Shown piece by piece: positions 25,093 to 35,375 of a stretch of DNA of 64,000 nucleotides. Source of the DNA: Streptomyces sp. NBC_01233 (lineage in GTDB: Bacteria; Actinomycetota; Actinomycetes; Streptomycetales; Streptomycetaceae). Both the position numbers and the translations under genes were made by a program. Positions within the stretch are counted from its first letter, which is position 1. Every line of letters starts with the position of its first letter. The stretch is from contig NZ_CP108514.1 of the NCBI RefSeq assembly GCF_035989305.1, forward strand, positions 4,441,501-4,505,500, read 5' to 3'. The notes under the pieces were generated by a model. That model was not told the DNA's origin. It worked only from the letters and a program-made list of their open reading frames with translations, and ran no database searches.

Positions 25093-26004
25093 ATGTCTGC
25101 CATAGCCGACCTCACCTTGTACGAGATCCTGGACGAGCGCTTCCGGACCGGCCGCTGCGCCAACGGCGACGCCCGGCTGGAACGCCTCTACGACGACTGC
25201 CGTTGGGCGGAGGGCCCGCTGTACCTCCCTGCCTGGCGGCAGCTGGTGTGGAGCGACATCCCCAACGACCGGATGCTCCGCTGGGACGAGGCGACCGGCG
25301 CGGTCTCGGTCTTCCGCTCCCGAGCCGGGCACTCCAACGGCAACACCCTGGACCGGGAAGGCCGCCTGATCACCTGTGAGCAGGGCAACCGGCGCGTCAC
25401 CCGCACCGAGCCGGACGGCAGCCTCACCGTCATCGCCGACCGCTTCGACGGCAAGCGGCTCAACAGCCCGAACGACGCGGTGGTCCGCTCCGACGGCACC
25501 ATCTGGTTCTCCGACCCGGACTTCGGCATCACCAGCGACTACGAGGGCCACCGCGCGCCCAGCGAGATCGGCGCCTGCAACCTCTACCGGGCCGACCCCT
25601 CGACCGGCGAGGTCCGCATGGCCGCTGACGGCTTCCTCGGCCCCAACGGCCTCGTCTTCTCCCCCGACGAGAGCGAGCTGTACGCCGCGGACACCCGCGC
25701 GGGCCACATCCGCGCCTTCAAGGTCACCGACGGCGGCACCCTCACGGACGACCGGGTCTTCACCGCCTGCCCCAGGGTCGACAACATCCGCTTCGACGAC
25801 GAGGGCCGGCTGTGGGCGGCCGCGATGGAGAACGGCGTCCAGTGCCACGCCCCGGACGGCACCCTGATCGGCCGCGTCCGCATCCCCGAGCCGGTCTCGA
25901 ACATCACCTTCGGCGGCGCCAAGAACAACCGCCTCTTCATCACCGCCACCACCTCCCTCTACTCCCTGGTGATGTCGGTGACCGGCCTCCCCCGCGTTCT
26001 CTGA
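25093..26004 (+). CDS. SMP-30/gluconolactonase/LRE family protein
   Basis: A 303-residue six-bladed beta-propeller. Metal-site candidates are CRWAEGPLYLP (Glu near 36), NSPNDAVVRSDGTIWFSDPD (Asn/Asp near 125-140), GPNGLVFSPDESELYAADT and PRVDNIRFDDEGRLWAA. The family hydrolyses sugar or other lactones using a divalent cation. ATG 25093 has AGGGGGAA upstream. It is divergent from the Lrp regulator, a likely controller. Substrate unknown. Confidence 0.88.
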   Translation: MSAIADLTLYEILDERFRTGRCANGDARLERLYDDCRWAEGPLYLPAWRQLVWSDIPNDRMLRWDEATGAVSVFRSRAGHSNGNTLDREGRLITCEQGNRRVTRTEPDGSLTVIADRFDGKRLNSPNDAVVRSDGTIWFSDPDFGITSDYEGHRAPSEIGACNLYRADPSTGEVRMAADGFLGPNGLVFSPDESELYAADTRAGHIRAFKVTDGGTLTDDRVFTACPRVDNIRFDDEGRLWAAAMENGVQCHAPDGTLIGRVRIPEPVSNITFGGAKNNRLFITATTSLYSLVMSVTGLPRVL

Positions 26005-26057
26005 GGGCGGCCCCCTCTGCGCCCTGCCGCCCCCGAGGGCCGGCCACGTGCGTCCGG

Positions 26058-26423
26058 CTACCGGGCGACGAACTGCGTCAGGATCGCCTGCACCTCGTAG
26101 ATGTCGACACCCTTGGTGAAGGTCTTCTCGATCGGCGCCGGGCTCCCGGATATCCAGATCTTGAGCTCGGCGTCGAGATCGAAGTGGCCGGCGGTCTCCA
26201 CGGAGAAGTGCGTGATGCTCCGGTACGGGACGGAGTGGTACTCCACCTTCTTCCCCGTGATCCCCTGCTTGTCGACGAGCACCAGCCGCCGGTCGGTGAA
26301 CAGGATCGTGTCCCGGATCAACAGGAAGGCGGCGTGCACCTGCTCCCCCTGCCCCAGCAGCCGCGCGTAGTCCCGCTGCGCCGACACGGGGTCGACGGTG
26401 TGCGCATTCCCGAACAGTCCCAT
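26058..26423 (-). CDS. PH-domain (YvlB-like) protein
   Basis: A 121-residue protein with the bacterial pleckstrin-homology pattern: DTILFTDRRLVLVDKQGI, then GKKVEYHSVPYRSITHFSVE, FDLDAELKIWISGS and a C-terminal helix. ATG 26423 with GGGGGCAC upstream was chosen over longer starts. These proteins occur widely in Gram-positive bacteria, sometimes at the membrane; the ligand is unknown. It is followed by terminators and the tRNA-Arg gene. Confidence 0.8.
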   Translation of the reverse strand: MGLFGNAHTVDPVSAQRDYARLLGQGEQVHAAFLLIRDTILFTDRRLVLVDKQGITGKKVEYHSVPYRSITHFSVETAGHFDLDAELKIWISGSPAPIEKTFTKGVDIYEVQAILTQFVAR

Positions 26424-26577
26424 GAGTGCCCCCGTTTTCCAGCTTCGGACGATCTTCAAAAACCGTACCGAGGCCGGCGGGTAGTCCGCGTCACCCGCCA
26501 GAGCCATCCCACCCCTGACAACCTCCGGGGGACCCCCTCCCCATCAAGGAGGAGACACGAGCGTCAGGACATACGAC

Positions 26578-26607
26578 AGAGGCCCCGGACTTTCGTCCGG
26601 GGCCTCT
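26578..26607 (-). terminator. tRNA-Arg(ACG) terminator
   Basis: AGAGGCCCCGGAC (26578-26590), loop TTTC, and its exact complement (26595-26607) make a 13-bp stem just downstream of the minus-strand tRNA. Confidence 0.8.
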
Positions 26608-26616
26608 GCCCTGCTG

Positions 26617-26689
26617 TGCACTCGGCAGGATTCGAACCTGCAACCTTCTGATCCGTAGTCAGATGCTCTATCCGTTAAGCTACGAGTGC
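26617..26689 (-). tRNA. tRNA-Arg (anticodon ACG)
   Basis: A 73-nt tRNA with acceptor GCACTCG/CGAGTGC and T-loop GTTCGAAT. The anticodon stem-loop TCTGA-CTACGGA-TCAGA gives ACG. A34 of this tRNA is the substrate of TadA (8329-8817). Confidence 0.95.
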
Positions 26690-26864
26690 TTGGGCTTCCC
26701 GGGGTTTTGCGCCCCGTCGGCCTTGCGAGAACAACAATACATGGACCTCGCCGGGACGCGAAATCCATTACCCAAACCCGCGCTGACCTGCGGAAACGCC
26801 CCGGACGAAGATCGTCCGGATGGGTTCGCGCAGAGGTCGGAGCGGACCGGATTACCCCGGAAAA

Positions 26865-26902
26865 CATCGAAGCCCCGGTCCGTCAGGACCGGGGCTTCGA
26901 TG
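26865..26902 (-). terminator. tRNA-Ser(GCT) terminator
   Basis: CATCGAAGCCCCGGTC at 26865-26880 has its exact reverse complement at 26887-26902; with the inner C-G pair the stem reaches 17 bp with a GTCA loop. It is immediately downstream of the minus-strand tRNA. Confidence 0.85.
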
Positions 26903-26907
26903 AGGTG

Positions 26908-26998
26908 CGGAGGCGGAGGGATTTGAACCCTCGATGGGGGGTAAGCCCCAAACCGCATTAGCAGTGCGGCGCCATAGACCGGACTAGGCGACGCCTCC
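26908..26998 (-). tRNA. tRNA-Ser (anticodon GCT)
   Basis: A 91-nt class II tRNA with acceptor GGAGGCG/CGCCTCC, a long variable arm, and T-loop GTTCAAAT. The anticodon stem-loop GCACTGCTAATGC gives GCT, reading AGC/AGU. Confidence 0.95.
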
Positions 26999-27185
26999 AG
27001 CACACCCCCGCATACGAGGGTGCGTGCAGATGATGACACAGGCGCAGGGCCCCTCACCAATCCGCTCCCACGGTACTAGGAGGGACGGGCGGAGAGCAAA
27101 GCCTTAAAGCAGCCGCAGCACGCAACGTCGGCGGGCCCCCGTCGTTGGTCAGGCGTACGACGTAACGGACGACCTGGAGTGCCCC

Positions 27186-27617
27186 ATGCTGCGTCTCGCC
27201 GCCTTCGCCGTCACCTCCGCCCTGGCCGCCGCGGCCGCGGGGCCCCTCCCCCCGCTGCCCGCGCCCCTGGGCGGGCTGCTGGCGCCGCCCGACCGCCTCA
27301 CCATCGCCATGGCCGACACCGGGAACCGTCAGTTGGACCGGGAGTACCGGCTCGAATGCGACCCCGTCGGCGGCGACCACCCCCAGGCCGCGGGCGCCTG
27401 CGCACGGCTGGACCGGCTCGCCCAGGAGGGCACGGACCCCTTCGCCCCCGTCTCCAAGCGGCAGATGTGCACCACGCTGTACGGGGGCCCCGCCACTGCC
27501 CGCATCAGCGGAACCTGGAACGGACGCACAGTGGACGCCACGTTTCGGCGGACGAACGGATGCGAAATCAGCCGCTGGAACGCAATGGAACCTCTGCTTC
27601 CGAGTGGGCGTTCCTGA
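27186..27617 (+). CDS. Secreted subtilisin-inhibitor-like (SSI) protein
   Basis: A 143-residue protein with a signal peptide (LRLAAFAVTSALAAAAAGPL). Its SSI domain shows YRLECDPVGGDHPQAAGAC, then a Cys pair in MCTTLYGGPATARISGTW and TNGCEISRW. SSI proteins are secreted by Streptomyces and inhibit subtilisin or trypsin-like proteases, delaying mycelial autolysis. The usual four cysteines forming two disulfides are present. The reactive-site loop precedes CTTLYGG (SKRQMC), so Lys/Arg near P1 is possible. GGAG precedes ATG 27186. Confidence 0.85.
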   Translation: MLRLAAFAVTSALAAAAAGPLPPLPAPLGGLLAPPDRLTIAMADTGNRQLDREYRLECDPVGGDHPQAAGACARLDRLAQEGTDPFAPVSKRQMCTTLYGGPATARISGTWNGRTVDATFRRTNGCEISRWNAMEPLLPSGRS

Positions 27618-27736
27618 CCTGGGACGATGCGCGGGATGGGCGGTATCCACCACACTTCGGCCACCCCGCCGCGGAGCTGTGGCCTTAGACTCCTCCCGTG
27701 ACTTGCCGGTAGTTGTGGTCAGGGAGGAAGCTCGTC

Positions 27737-30700
27737 GTGAGCAGCAGGCCATCCCGAGGCGCTGCTCGCCTCGCAGCAATACTCGACGCTCTTCCGGACG
27801 CGCTGTTGCTCGTCAACGCCAACGGCACGGTCGTCAACGCGAATTCGATCGCCCTCGAGGTCATGGAGAGCCCCGGCACGGGGCTCGTCGGCCGCGGCGT
27901 GCTCGACCTCCTGCCCGAGTTCGACTCCAAACTGATCCCCGGCTCCATGCGCCGGCCCGGCGAGGACGACGGCGGCCGCACCAAGCCGAAGCGGATGATC
28001 GCGCGCCGCACCGACGGCTCCGAGTTCCCCGTCGAGATCACCAGCGCCCATCTCGACGGCCGTGACGCCTATCGCGAGCCGCAACCCTCGTACACCGGTG
28101 ACGAGCTGCTCATGCTCGTGGTCCGGGACCTCTCGCAGACCGTGGACACCGAGGCCGAGCTGGCCCGCTCCCAGCGGCAGACCGAGATGATCCTGCGCGC
28201 CGCCGCCGAGGGCGTCGTGGGCACCGACACCGACGGACGGGTGGTGCTGGTCAATCCGGCCGCCGCCCAGATCCTCGGCTACCGCGCCACCGACCTCGGC
28301 AACCGCGAACTGCACGGCCTGGTCCAGCACTCCCGCGCCGACGGCTCGCCGTTCCCCTTCGAGGAGTCCCCGCTCGCCGACACCCTGCGCAGCGGACGCA
28401 AGCACCGCGTACGCGGACAGGTGCTGTGGAACAAGGCCGGCCAGCCCGTCGCCGTCGACCTGACGACCTCGCCCGTACGGGACGGGGAGCAGCTCGTCGG
28501 CGCCGTCATGACCTTCACCGACCGGCGGCCCTACGACGCCCTGGCCGCGCGGCACGCGCAGCTGCTGGCCGTCCTCGGCGACTCCCTGCGCGGGCCGCTG
28601 GACGAGCTGCGCGGTGAGCTGGCGACCCTGGCCGCCGACGACGCCGGGCAGCTGTGGCCCGAGGCCAACCAGCTGCTGCACCACCTGGCCGCCGGGTACT
28701 CGCGGATGACCACCCTGGTGGACAACGTCCTCGGCTACCAGCGCCTGGACTCCGGCCGTGACCGGCTCGCGAAGAAGAAGGTCCTGATCAACACTGTCGT
28801 CGCGGCGGGCGTCGACGGCGCGGTCGAACTGATCGGTCCGGGACGCGCGCAGTTCGCCGTCCACGCGCCGACGATCGAGGCCGAGGTGGACGCGGCCCGG
28901 ATCGCGACCGCGCTCGCCCACCTCGTCGCGGACGTCGCCGGGGTGGACGCCACCGGCAAGACCGCCCAGGGCAGCGGGTACGGCGACTCGACGATCGTGG
29001 TGGCCGCCGCCCAGCGCGGCAAAGTCGTACGGATCGAGGTGCGCGGGCCCTACGAGGGCGGGAACCCGGTCCACGAGCCGATCGTGCGGGGGATCGTGGC
29101 CGCGCACGGCGGCGTGCTGCAGACGGTGGAGGTTCCGGGCGCGCCCGGTGGGGCGTACGTGCTGGAGCTTCCGCTCGGTGCGGGTGCCGGGACGGTCACC
29201 CTGCCGGAGCCGACGGAGGAGCCCCCGGCCGGTCCGACCACGGACGGCGCCGGGACGGCCGGCGGCGCCGCCGGCAAGGTCTCCGGCGGCCGGCGGGCCC
29301 GGCGCGGAGTGGACGCCTTCCTTGACGACGAGGCCACGGGCCCGGCCGCCGCGCCGGCCGGCCAGGGCGGGGGCGCGCTGGCGCTGCCGTCCGGACGGCG
29401 GCGGGCAGGAGAGGCGGGCGTTCCCGACGCGGGCCCGGAGCTCGCCCAGTCCCCGGTGAACCCGGCCGGACTCGGTACCGGGCGCCGGCGCGGCCGGGCC
29501 GGTGACGGCAGCGGCGAGGCAGACGGCACCAGTGGTCCGGGCGGCATCGGGGGCCCCGGCGGTCTCGAAGGCCCCGGCGGTCCGGGCGGACCCGGGCGGC
29601 CCGTGCCCCCGCAGGGCACCGCCGTACCCGCGCTCCCGCCCGTGCCCGCGGTGCCCCCGGTTCCGCTGACCGAGCATCCCGCCGGGCGACGGCGGGCGCT
29701 CGGTCCGGCCGGTCCGGCGCAGCCCGGCGGCCCGGTTCCGGCGACCGGGCTCGGGCCGACGCCCGCTCCCGCCCGGCCCATCGCCCCCGAGGGCGGCTTC
29801 GCACTGCCCGCCGGGCCGACCCCGGCTCCCTCCGCTCCCCAGGCCCCCGCGATGGCCGGCCCGGCCTCCGCTGCCGCCGAAGGGGACGCCGACGCCCCCG
29901 CCGGGCGGCGCGGGCGCCGCGTGCTGGGCGCTCCCGCCGCCGAGCCCGAAGTCCCCGCCGCGCAGCCCGCCGAGCCGGCCGAGTCCGCCGAGAATCCGAC
30001 CGGGCGGCGCCGGGCGCTTCCCGGCACCCCGGCCTGGCCGGTGCCGGCGGCCCGTACCGCTTCCGAGGACGAGGAGGCCCCCGGCCCGGCCGCCGTGCCC
30101 GGCGCGCGCCGGCCGCAGGACACCCCTGCGGAGGGTCAGGCCGCGCAGCCGATCAGCGTGCGCGCCCTCGGCACCCTCGGCCAGGGCATCTCCGTGGACC
30201 CCACCGCCACCGGTGCGGGCTCCGGCCCGGGTGCCACCTCCGGATCCGGCCGCCGCCGCCGGCTCGCCGAGCCCGCCGCGCAGGGAAGGGCCTTCGCCAT
30301 AGGGGCCCCCGAGGCGGGCTCCGACGAGGGTCCCGAGCCGCTCGACGGCCCGGGCGGCGCCGTCGAGGTGGTCAACCGGCCCGTGCCCCGGCCCGTGGAC
30401 GACGAGCTTCCGCCGGAGCCCCTGGACAACCCGCGCCGGCTCCTGGTGTGGCCCGCGCCCGATGTGCAGACGCAGCAGGCCCTCAGCGACCGCGGCTACC
30501 GCCCGGTGATCGTGCACTCCCGCGAGGAGGTCGACGCGCAGATCGCCGCGTTCCCCGCCGCGCTGTTCGTCGACCCGCTGACCGGGCCGATCACCCGGAC
30601 GGCTCTGCAGTCGCTGCGCCAGGCCGCGGTGGCCGCCGAGGTGCCCGTGCTGGTCACGGCCGGGCTGGGGCACGCCACGCGCGAAGCGGCGTACGGCGCC

Positions 30701-31132
30701 GATCCGGCCGTCCTCCTCAAGGCGCTGGCGCCCCGCGACAGCGAGCAGCACCCCTCCCGGGTCCTGCTGATCGAGGAGCACGACGAGATCGCGACCGCGC
30801 TGACGGCGGCCTTGGAACGGCGCGGCCTGCAGGTCGCCCGGGCGGGCGCCGACACCGACGCCGTGGAGCTGGCGACGCGGATGCGCCCCAACCTGGTGGT
30901 GATGGACCTGATGCAGGTACGCCGCCGCCGGGCGGGGATCGTGGACTGGCTGCGTGCCAACGGGCAGCTGAACCGCACCCCGCTGGTCGTCTACACGACG
31001 ACGGCCATCGACCCGGCGGACCTGCCGCGGCTGGCCTCCGGCGAGAGCGTGCTCTTCCTCGCCGAGCGGGCCACCACGGCGGACGTACAGGGCCGCATCG
31101 TGGACCTGCTGGCCAAGATCGGCACCAACTAG
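27737..31132 (+). CDS. PAS / pseudo-histidine-kinase / tandem-receiver protein
   Basis: A 1131-residue cytoplasmic protein. PAS 1 is at about 5-125 (ILDALPDALLLVNANGTVVN) and PAS 2 at about 150-265 (ILRAAAEGVVGTDTDGRVVL). The kinase-like segment runs from about 275 to 490. Where the H-box should read SHELRTPL it reads GDSLRGPL, so the phosphoacceptor His is replaced by Asp, and no N-box Asn or DxGxG motif is visible. A disordered Pro/Gly/Ala region (490-890) carries seven GRRR-type motifs. Two receiver-like domains end the protein; the second keeps LIEEHDE and phosphoacceptor Asp in VVMDLMQ. GTG 27737 has AGGGAGGAAG upstream. It cannot be a classical kinase; a scaffold or sensor role is inferred. 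Confidence 0.75.
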   Translation: MSSRPSRGAARLAAILDALPDALLLVNANGTVVNANSIALEVMESPGTGLVGRGVLDLLPEFDSKLIPGSMRRPGEDDGGRTKPKRMIARRTDGSEFPVEITSAHLDGRDAYREPQPSYTGDELLMLVVRDLSQTVDTEAELARSQRQTEMILRAAAEGVVGTDTDGRVVLVNPAAAQILGYRATDLGNRELHGLVQHSRADGSPFPFEESPLADTLRSGRKHRVRGQVLWNKAGQPVAVDLTTSPVRDGEQLVGAVMTFTDRRPYDALAARHAQLLAVLGDSLRGPLDELRGELATLAADDAGQLWPEANQLLHHLAAGYSRMTTLVDNVLGYQRLDSGRDRLAKKKVLINTVVAAGVDGAVELIGPGRAQFAVHAPTIEAEVDAARIATALAHLVADVAGVDATGKTAQGSGYGDSTIVVAAAQRGKVVRIEVRGPYEGGNPVHEPIVRGIVAAHGGVLQTVEVPGAPGGAYVLELPLGAGAGTVTLPEPTEEPPAGPTTDGAGTAGGAAGKVSGGRRARRGVDAFLDDEATGPAAAPAGQGGGALALPSGRRRAGEAGVPDAGPELAQSPVNPAGLGTGRRRGRAGDGSGEADGTSGPGGIGGPGGLEGPGGPGGPGRPVPPQGTAVPALPPVPAVPPVPLTEHPAGRRRALGPAGPAQPGGPVPATGLGPTPAPARPIAPEGGFALPAGPTPAPSAPQAPAMAGPASAAAEGDADAPAGRRGRRVLGAPAAEPEVPAAQPAEPAESAENPTGRRRALPGTPAWPVPAARTASEDEEAPGPAAVPGARRPQDTPAEGQAAQPISVRALGTLGQGISVDPTATGAGSGPGATSGSGRRRRLAEPAAQGRAFAIGAPEAGSDEGPEPLDGPGGAVEVVNRPVPRPVDDELPPEPLDNPRRLLVWPAPDVQTQQALSDRGYRPVIVHSREEVDAQIAAFPAALFVDPLTGPITRTALQSLRQAAVAAEVPVLVTAGLGHATREAAYGADPAVLLKALAPRDSEQHPSRVLLIEEHDEIATALTAALERRGLQVARAGADTDAVELATRMRPNLVVMDLMQVRRRRAGIVDWLRANGQLNRTPLVVYTTTAIDPADLPRLASGESVLFLAERATTADVQGRIVDLLAKIGTN

Positions 31133-31145
31133 CAATCCTGGCCCG

Positions 31146-31721
31146 ATGGCCATCACCCACACGACCGAGCACACCGTCCCCGCCGACAACGGGGAGGTGA
31201 ACCTGCTGATCGCGCGCCAGGTGGAGCCGGGGCACGAGGAGACCTTCGAGGCCTGGGCCCACGGGATCCTGGAGACGGCGGCCGGCTTCCCGGACCACCT
31301 CGGGTACGGGCTCTTCCGCCCGGCGGCGGAGGGCGGGCCGTGGTTCCTGGTCCACCGGTTCCGCAACCAGGCGGCGTTCCAGCGCTGGCAGGACTCCCCG
31401 GAGCGGGCCCAGTGGTTCTCCAACTGCCTCGGCCACCACCACACGGAGATAGCCCGCCGGGAACTGCACGGCATGGAGACCTGGTTCGCCAAGCCGGGTA
31501 CGACCCGGCCCGCGCCGCCGCGGTGGAAGATGGCGATCAGCTCGGGGCTGGCCATCTTCCCGATCTCGCTCGCCGGCAACGCGGTGCTCGGGCCGTACCT
31601 GGTGGATCTGCACTTCGTGCTGCGGACGGCCGCCTTCGCCGTCGTCTTCAGCACCCTGATGACCTACGTGGCCATGCCCGCCGTCAGCAAGCTGCTGCGG
31701 CCATGGCTCACCCGGGGTTAG
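31146..31721 (+). CDS. ABM-domain protein with C-terminal membrane anchor
   Basis: A 191-residue protein. The N-terminal ABM/ferredoxin-like domain (VNLLIARQVEPGHEETFEAW, then HRFRNQAAFQRWQDSPERAQ) is followed by two transmembrane helices at about 125-148 and 155-180 (ISSGLAIFPISLAGNAVLGP; AAFAVVFSTLMTYVAMPA). It begins 13 bases after the PAS/receiver gene and may be in its operon. Function unknown; membrane-fused ABM proteins probably act on hydrophobic or quinone-type substrates. Confidence 0.75.
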   Translation: MAITHTTEHTVPADNGEVNLLIARQVEPGHEETFEAWAHGILETAAGFPDHLGYGLFRPAAEGGPWFLVHRFRNQAAFQRWQDSPERAQWFSNCLGHHHTEIARRELHGMETWFAKPGTTRPAPPRWKMAISSGLAIFPISLAGNAVLGPYLVDLHFVLRTAAFAVVFSTLMTYVAMPAVSKLLRPWLTRG

Positions 31722-31735
31722 CGCCCGTCGCCGCG

Positions 31736-33388
<1,653 letters not shown>

Positions 33389-33494
33389 AGCGTCCTCCCG
33401 ATGAGCGCTGCGGCGCTGCGGCGGCTACGGATGCTGCCGATTCTGCGCACATACCGCTCGGCATGTCACTACCCGGGGGTAGAAACCCGTTCGT

Positions 33495-33508
33495 GTTTCA
33501 CGTGAAAC
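33495..33508. promoter_or_regulatory. parS (first of a pair)
   Basis: An exact GTTTCACGTGAAAC in the intergenic space between the acyl-CoA ligase start and the ECF sigma stop. Confidence 0.9.
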
Positions 33509-33516
33509 ATCCTCTG

Positions 33517-33530
33517 GTTTCACGTGAAAC
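33517..33530. promoter_or_regulatory. parS (second of a pair)
   Basis: An exact GTTTCACGTGAAAC, 22 bases centre to centre from the preceding site, about two helical turns. Confidence 0.9.
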
Positions 33531-33540
33531 GTTCCCCGTC

Positions 33541-34074
33541 TCAGCGGACCGGCGTGAGCTCCGGGTCCTCGCGGAGCTTGCCCAGCGCGCGGGAGACCGC
33601 GCTCTTGACCGTACCGACCGAGACGCCCAGCAGCTCTGCGGTCTGTGCCTCGCTCAGGTCCTCGTAGTAGCGCAGGACGACCATCGCCCGCTGCCGGTCC
33701 GGCAGCCGGGTCACGGCGCGCCACATCGCGTCGCGCAGGGCCTGTGCCTCCGCGGGGTCGGAGGCCGGCACCTCCTCGGTCTCCGGGAGCTCGTCGCATA
33801 CGAACTCGTCGACCTTGCGCTTGCGCCACTGGGAAGTGCGGGTGTTGACGAGGGTCCGCCGGACGTAGCCGTCCAGGGCGCGGTGGTCCTCGATGCGGTC
33901 CCAGGCCACGTACGTCTTGGCGAGGGCCGTCTGGAGCAGGTCCTCCGCGTCGCACGGGTTGGCGGTGAGGGAGCGCGCGGTGCGCATCAGGACCGTGCCG
34001 CGGGTCCGGACGTACGCCGAGAACGACGGGTACGGCGTCGGATTCGAGGCGAGCGTGCACACAGGCGTGGTCAT
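33541..34074 (-). CDS. SigE-family (ECF) RNA polymerase sigma factor
   Basis: A 177-residue ECF sigma. Region 2 includes FSAYVRTRGTVLMRTARSLT and CDAEDLLQTALAKTYVAWDR. Region 4 includes LPDRQRAMVVLRYYEDLSEA and QTAELLGVSVGTVKSAVSRA. It has no adjacent anti-sigma gene. The designation SigE-family refers to the Streptomyces/Saccharopolyspora class, not to the cell-envelope SigE specifically. Stop codon is 11 bases from a parS site. Confidence 0.88.
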   Translation of the reverse strand: MTTPVCTLASNPTPYPSFSAYVRTRGTVLMRTARSLTANPCDAEDLLQTALAKTYVAWDRIEDHRALDGYVRRTLVNTRTSQWRKRKVDEFVCDELPETEEVPASDPAEAQALRDAMWRAVTRLPDRQRAMVVLRYYEDLSEAQTAELLGVSVGTVKSAVSRALGKLREDPELTPVR

Positions 34075-34208
34075 GTCTCCACGCTAGGAGCACCCGCCCG
34101 CCCTGCAATCGGCCGCAGGTGCCGATGGTGGATCCGTCTCAGGTTGTAGGAGTAGGGCGTCCCCTACCCCCTGAAGGTGGAGGGGGCGGGGGCCCGAGGG
34201 ACCGGGTC

Positions 34209-35375
34209 TCAGCCGTCGGCGCCGAGGATCAGCCCGGAGGTCGGCACCCCGGTCCCCGCCGTGACGAGGGCGTGCGCCGCGCCCTCCACCTGGTTGACGG
34301 AGGTGCCGCGCAGCTGGCGGACGGCCTCGGCGATGCCGTTCATGCCGTGCAGGTACGCCTCCCCGAGCTGTCCCCCGTGCGTGTTGATCGGCAGTGCGTC
34401 CGCTGCCACGAAATCGGCGGCCTCGCCGGGCTTGCAGAAGCCGAACTCCTCCAGCTGCATCAGCACGAAGGGGGTGAAGTGGTCGTAGAGGATGCCCACG
34501 TCGATGTCCGAGGGCCGCAGCCCGCTGGTCCGCCAGAGCTGGCGCGCGACCACGTCCATCTCGGGCAGCCCCGTGAGGTCGTCGCGGTAGAAGGAGGTCA
34601 TGCCCTCCTGGCGGCGACCGGCGCCCTGCGCGGCCGCGGTGATCACGGCGGGCGCGTGCCGCAGGTCCCGGGCCCGCTCGGCCGTGGTGACGACGAGGGC
34701 CTGGCCGCCGTCGGTCTCCTGGCAGCAGTCCAGCAGTCGCAGCGGCTCCACGATCCAGCGCGAGGCGGCGTGGTCGGCAAGGGTGATGGGCTTGCCGTGG
34801 AAGTAGGCGGCCGGATTGTTCGCGGCGTGGCGGCGGTCGGTGACCGCGACGTGCCCGAAGGCCTCGGGGGTGAGGTGATAGGTGTGCAGGTAGCGCTGGG
34901 CGGTCATGGCCACCCAGGAGGCGGGGGTCAGCAACCCCCAGGGCAGCGACCAGCCGAGCGCCGCCCCCTCCGCCGAGGGCTCCCGCTGCTGGACGCCGGA
35001 GCCGAAGCGGCGCCCGGAGCGCTCGTTGAAGGCGCGGTAGCAGACCACGACCTCCGCGACCCCGGTGGCGACGGCGAGGGCGGCCTGCTGGACGGTGGCA
35101 CAGGCCGCGCCGCCGCCGTAGTGGATGCGGGAGAAGAAGGACAGGTCCCCGATGCCGGCCGCCTGGGCGACGGTGATCTCGGGGTTGGCGTCCATCGTGA
35201 AGGTGACCATGCCGTCGACGTCGGCGGGGGTGAGCCCGGCGTCGTCGAGGGCGGTGTGCACGGCCTCGACGGCCAGCTTGAGCTCGCTGCGGCCGGAGTT
35301 CTTGGAGAACTCGGTCGCGCCGATGCCGGCGATGGCTGCCCGGCCGCCGAGCTCGTCCCGGGTGCGGACGCTCAT
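34209..35375 (-). CDS. Ltp2-like thiolase-fold lipid-transfer protein (retro-aldolase)
   Basis: A 388-residue thiolase-fold protein close in length to mycobacterial Ltp2. Segments include AAIAGIGATEFSKNSGRSEL, YGGGAACATVQQAALAVATG, LYDHFTPFVLMQLEEFGFC and INTHGGQLGEAYLHGMNGI. Ltp2 with the DUF35 part of ChsH2 cleaves the hydroxylated C22-CoA steroid intermediate, releasing propionyl-CoA. The start (ATG 35375) overlaps the MaoC gene stop (ATGA). As last gene of the five-gene operon it fits the final retro-aldol step. The steroid substrate is inferred from order and lengths. Confidence 0.8.
   Translation of the reverse strand: MSVRTRDELGGRAAIAGIGATEFSKNSGRSELKLAVEAVHTALDDAGLTPADVDGMVTFTMDANPEITVAQAAGIGDLSFFSRIHYGGGAACATVQQAALAVATGVAEVVVCYRAFNERSGRRFGSGVQQREPSAEGAALGWSLPWGLLTPASWVAMTAQRYLHTYHLTPEAFGHVAVTDRRHAANNPAAYFHGKPITLADHAASRWIVEPLRLLDCCQETDGGQALVVTTAERARDLRHAPAVITAAAQGAGRRQEGMTSFYRDDLTGLPEMDVVARQLWRTSGLRPSDIDVGILYDHFTPFVLMQLEEFGFCKPGEAADFVAADALPINTHGGQLGEAYLHGMNGIAEAVRQLRGTSVNQVEGAAHALVTAGTGVPTSGLILGADG

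Noticed and set aside
27719..31654. A very long open frame antisense to the PAS/receiver gene
   Set aside because: It is an artefact of high GC (few stop codons); it has no domain pattern and the sense strand carries clear PAS and receiver motifs.
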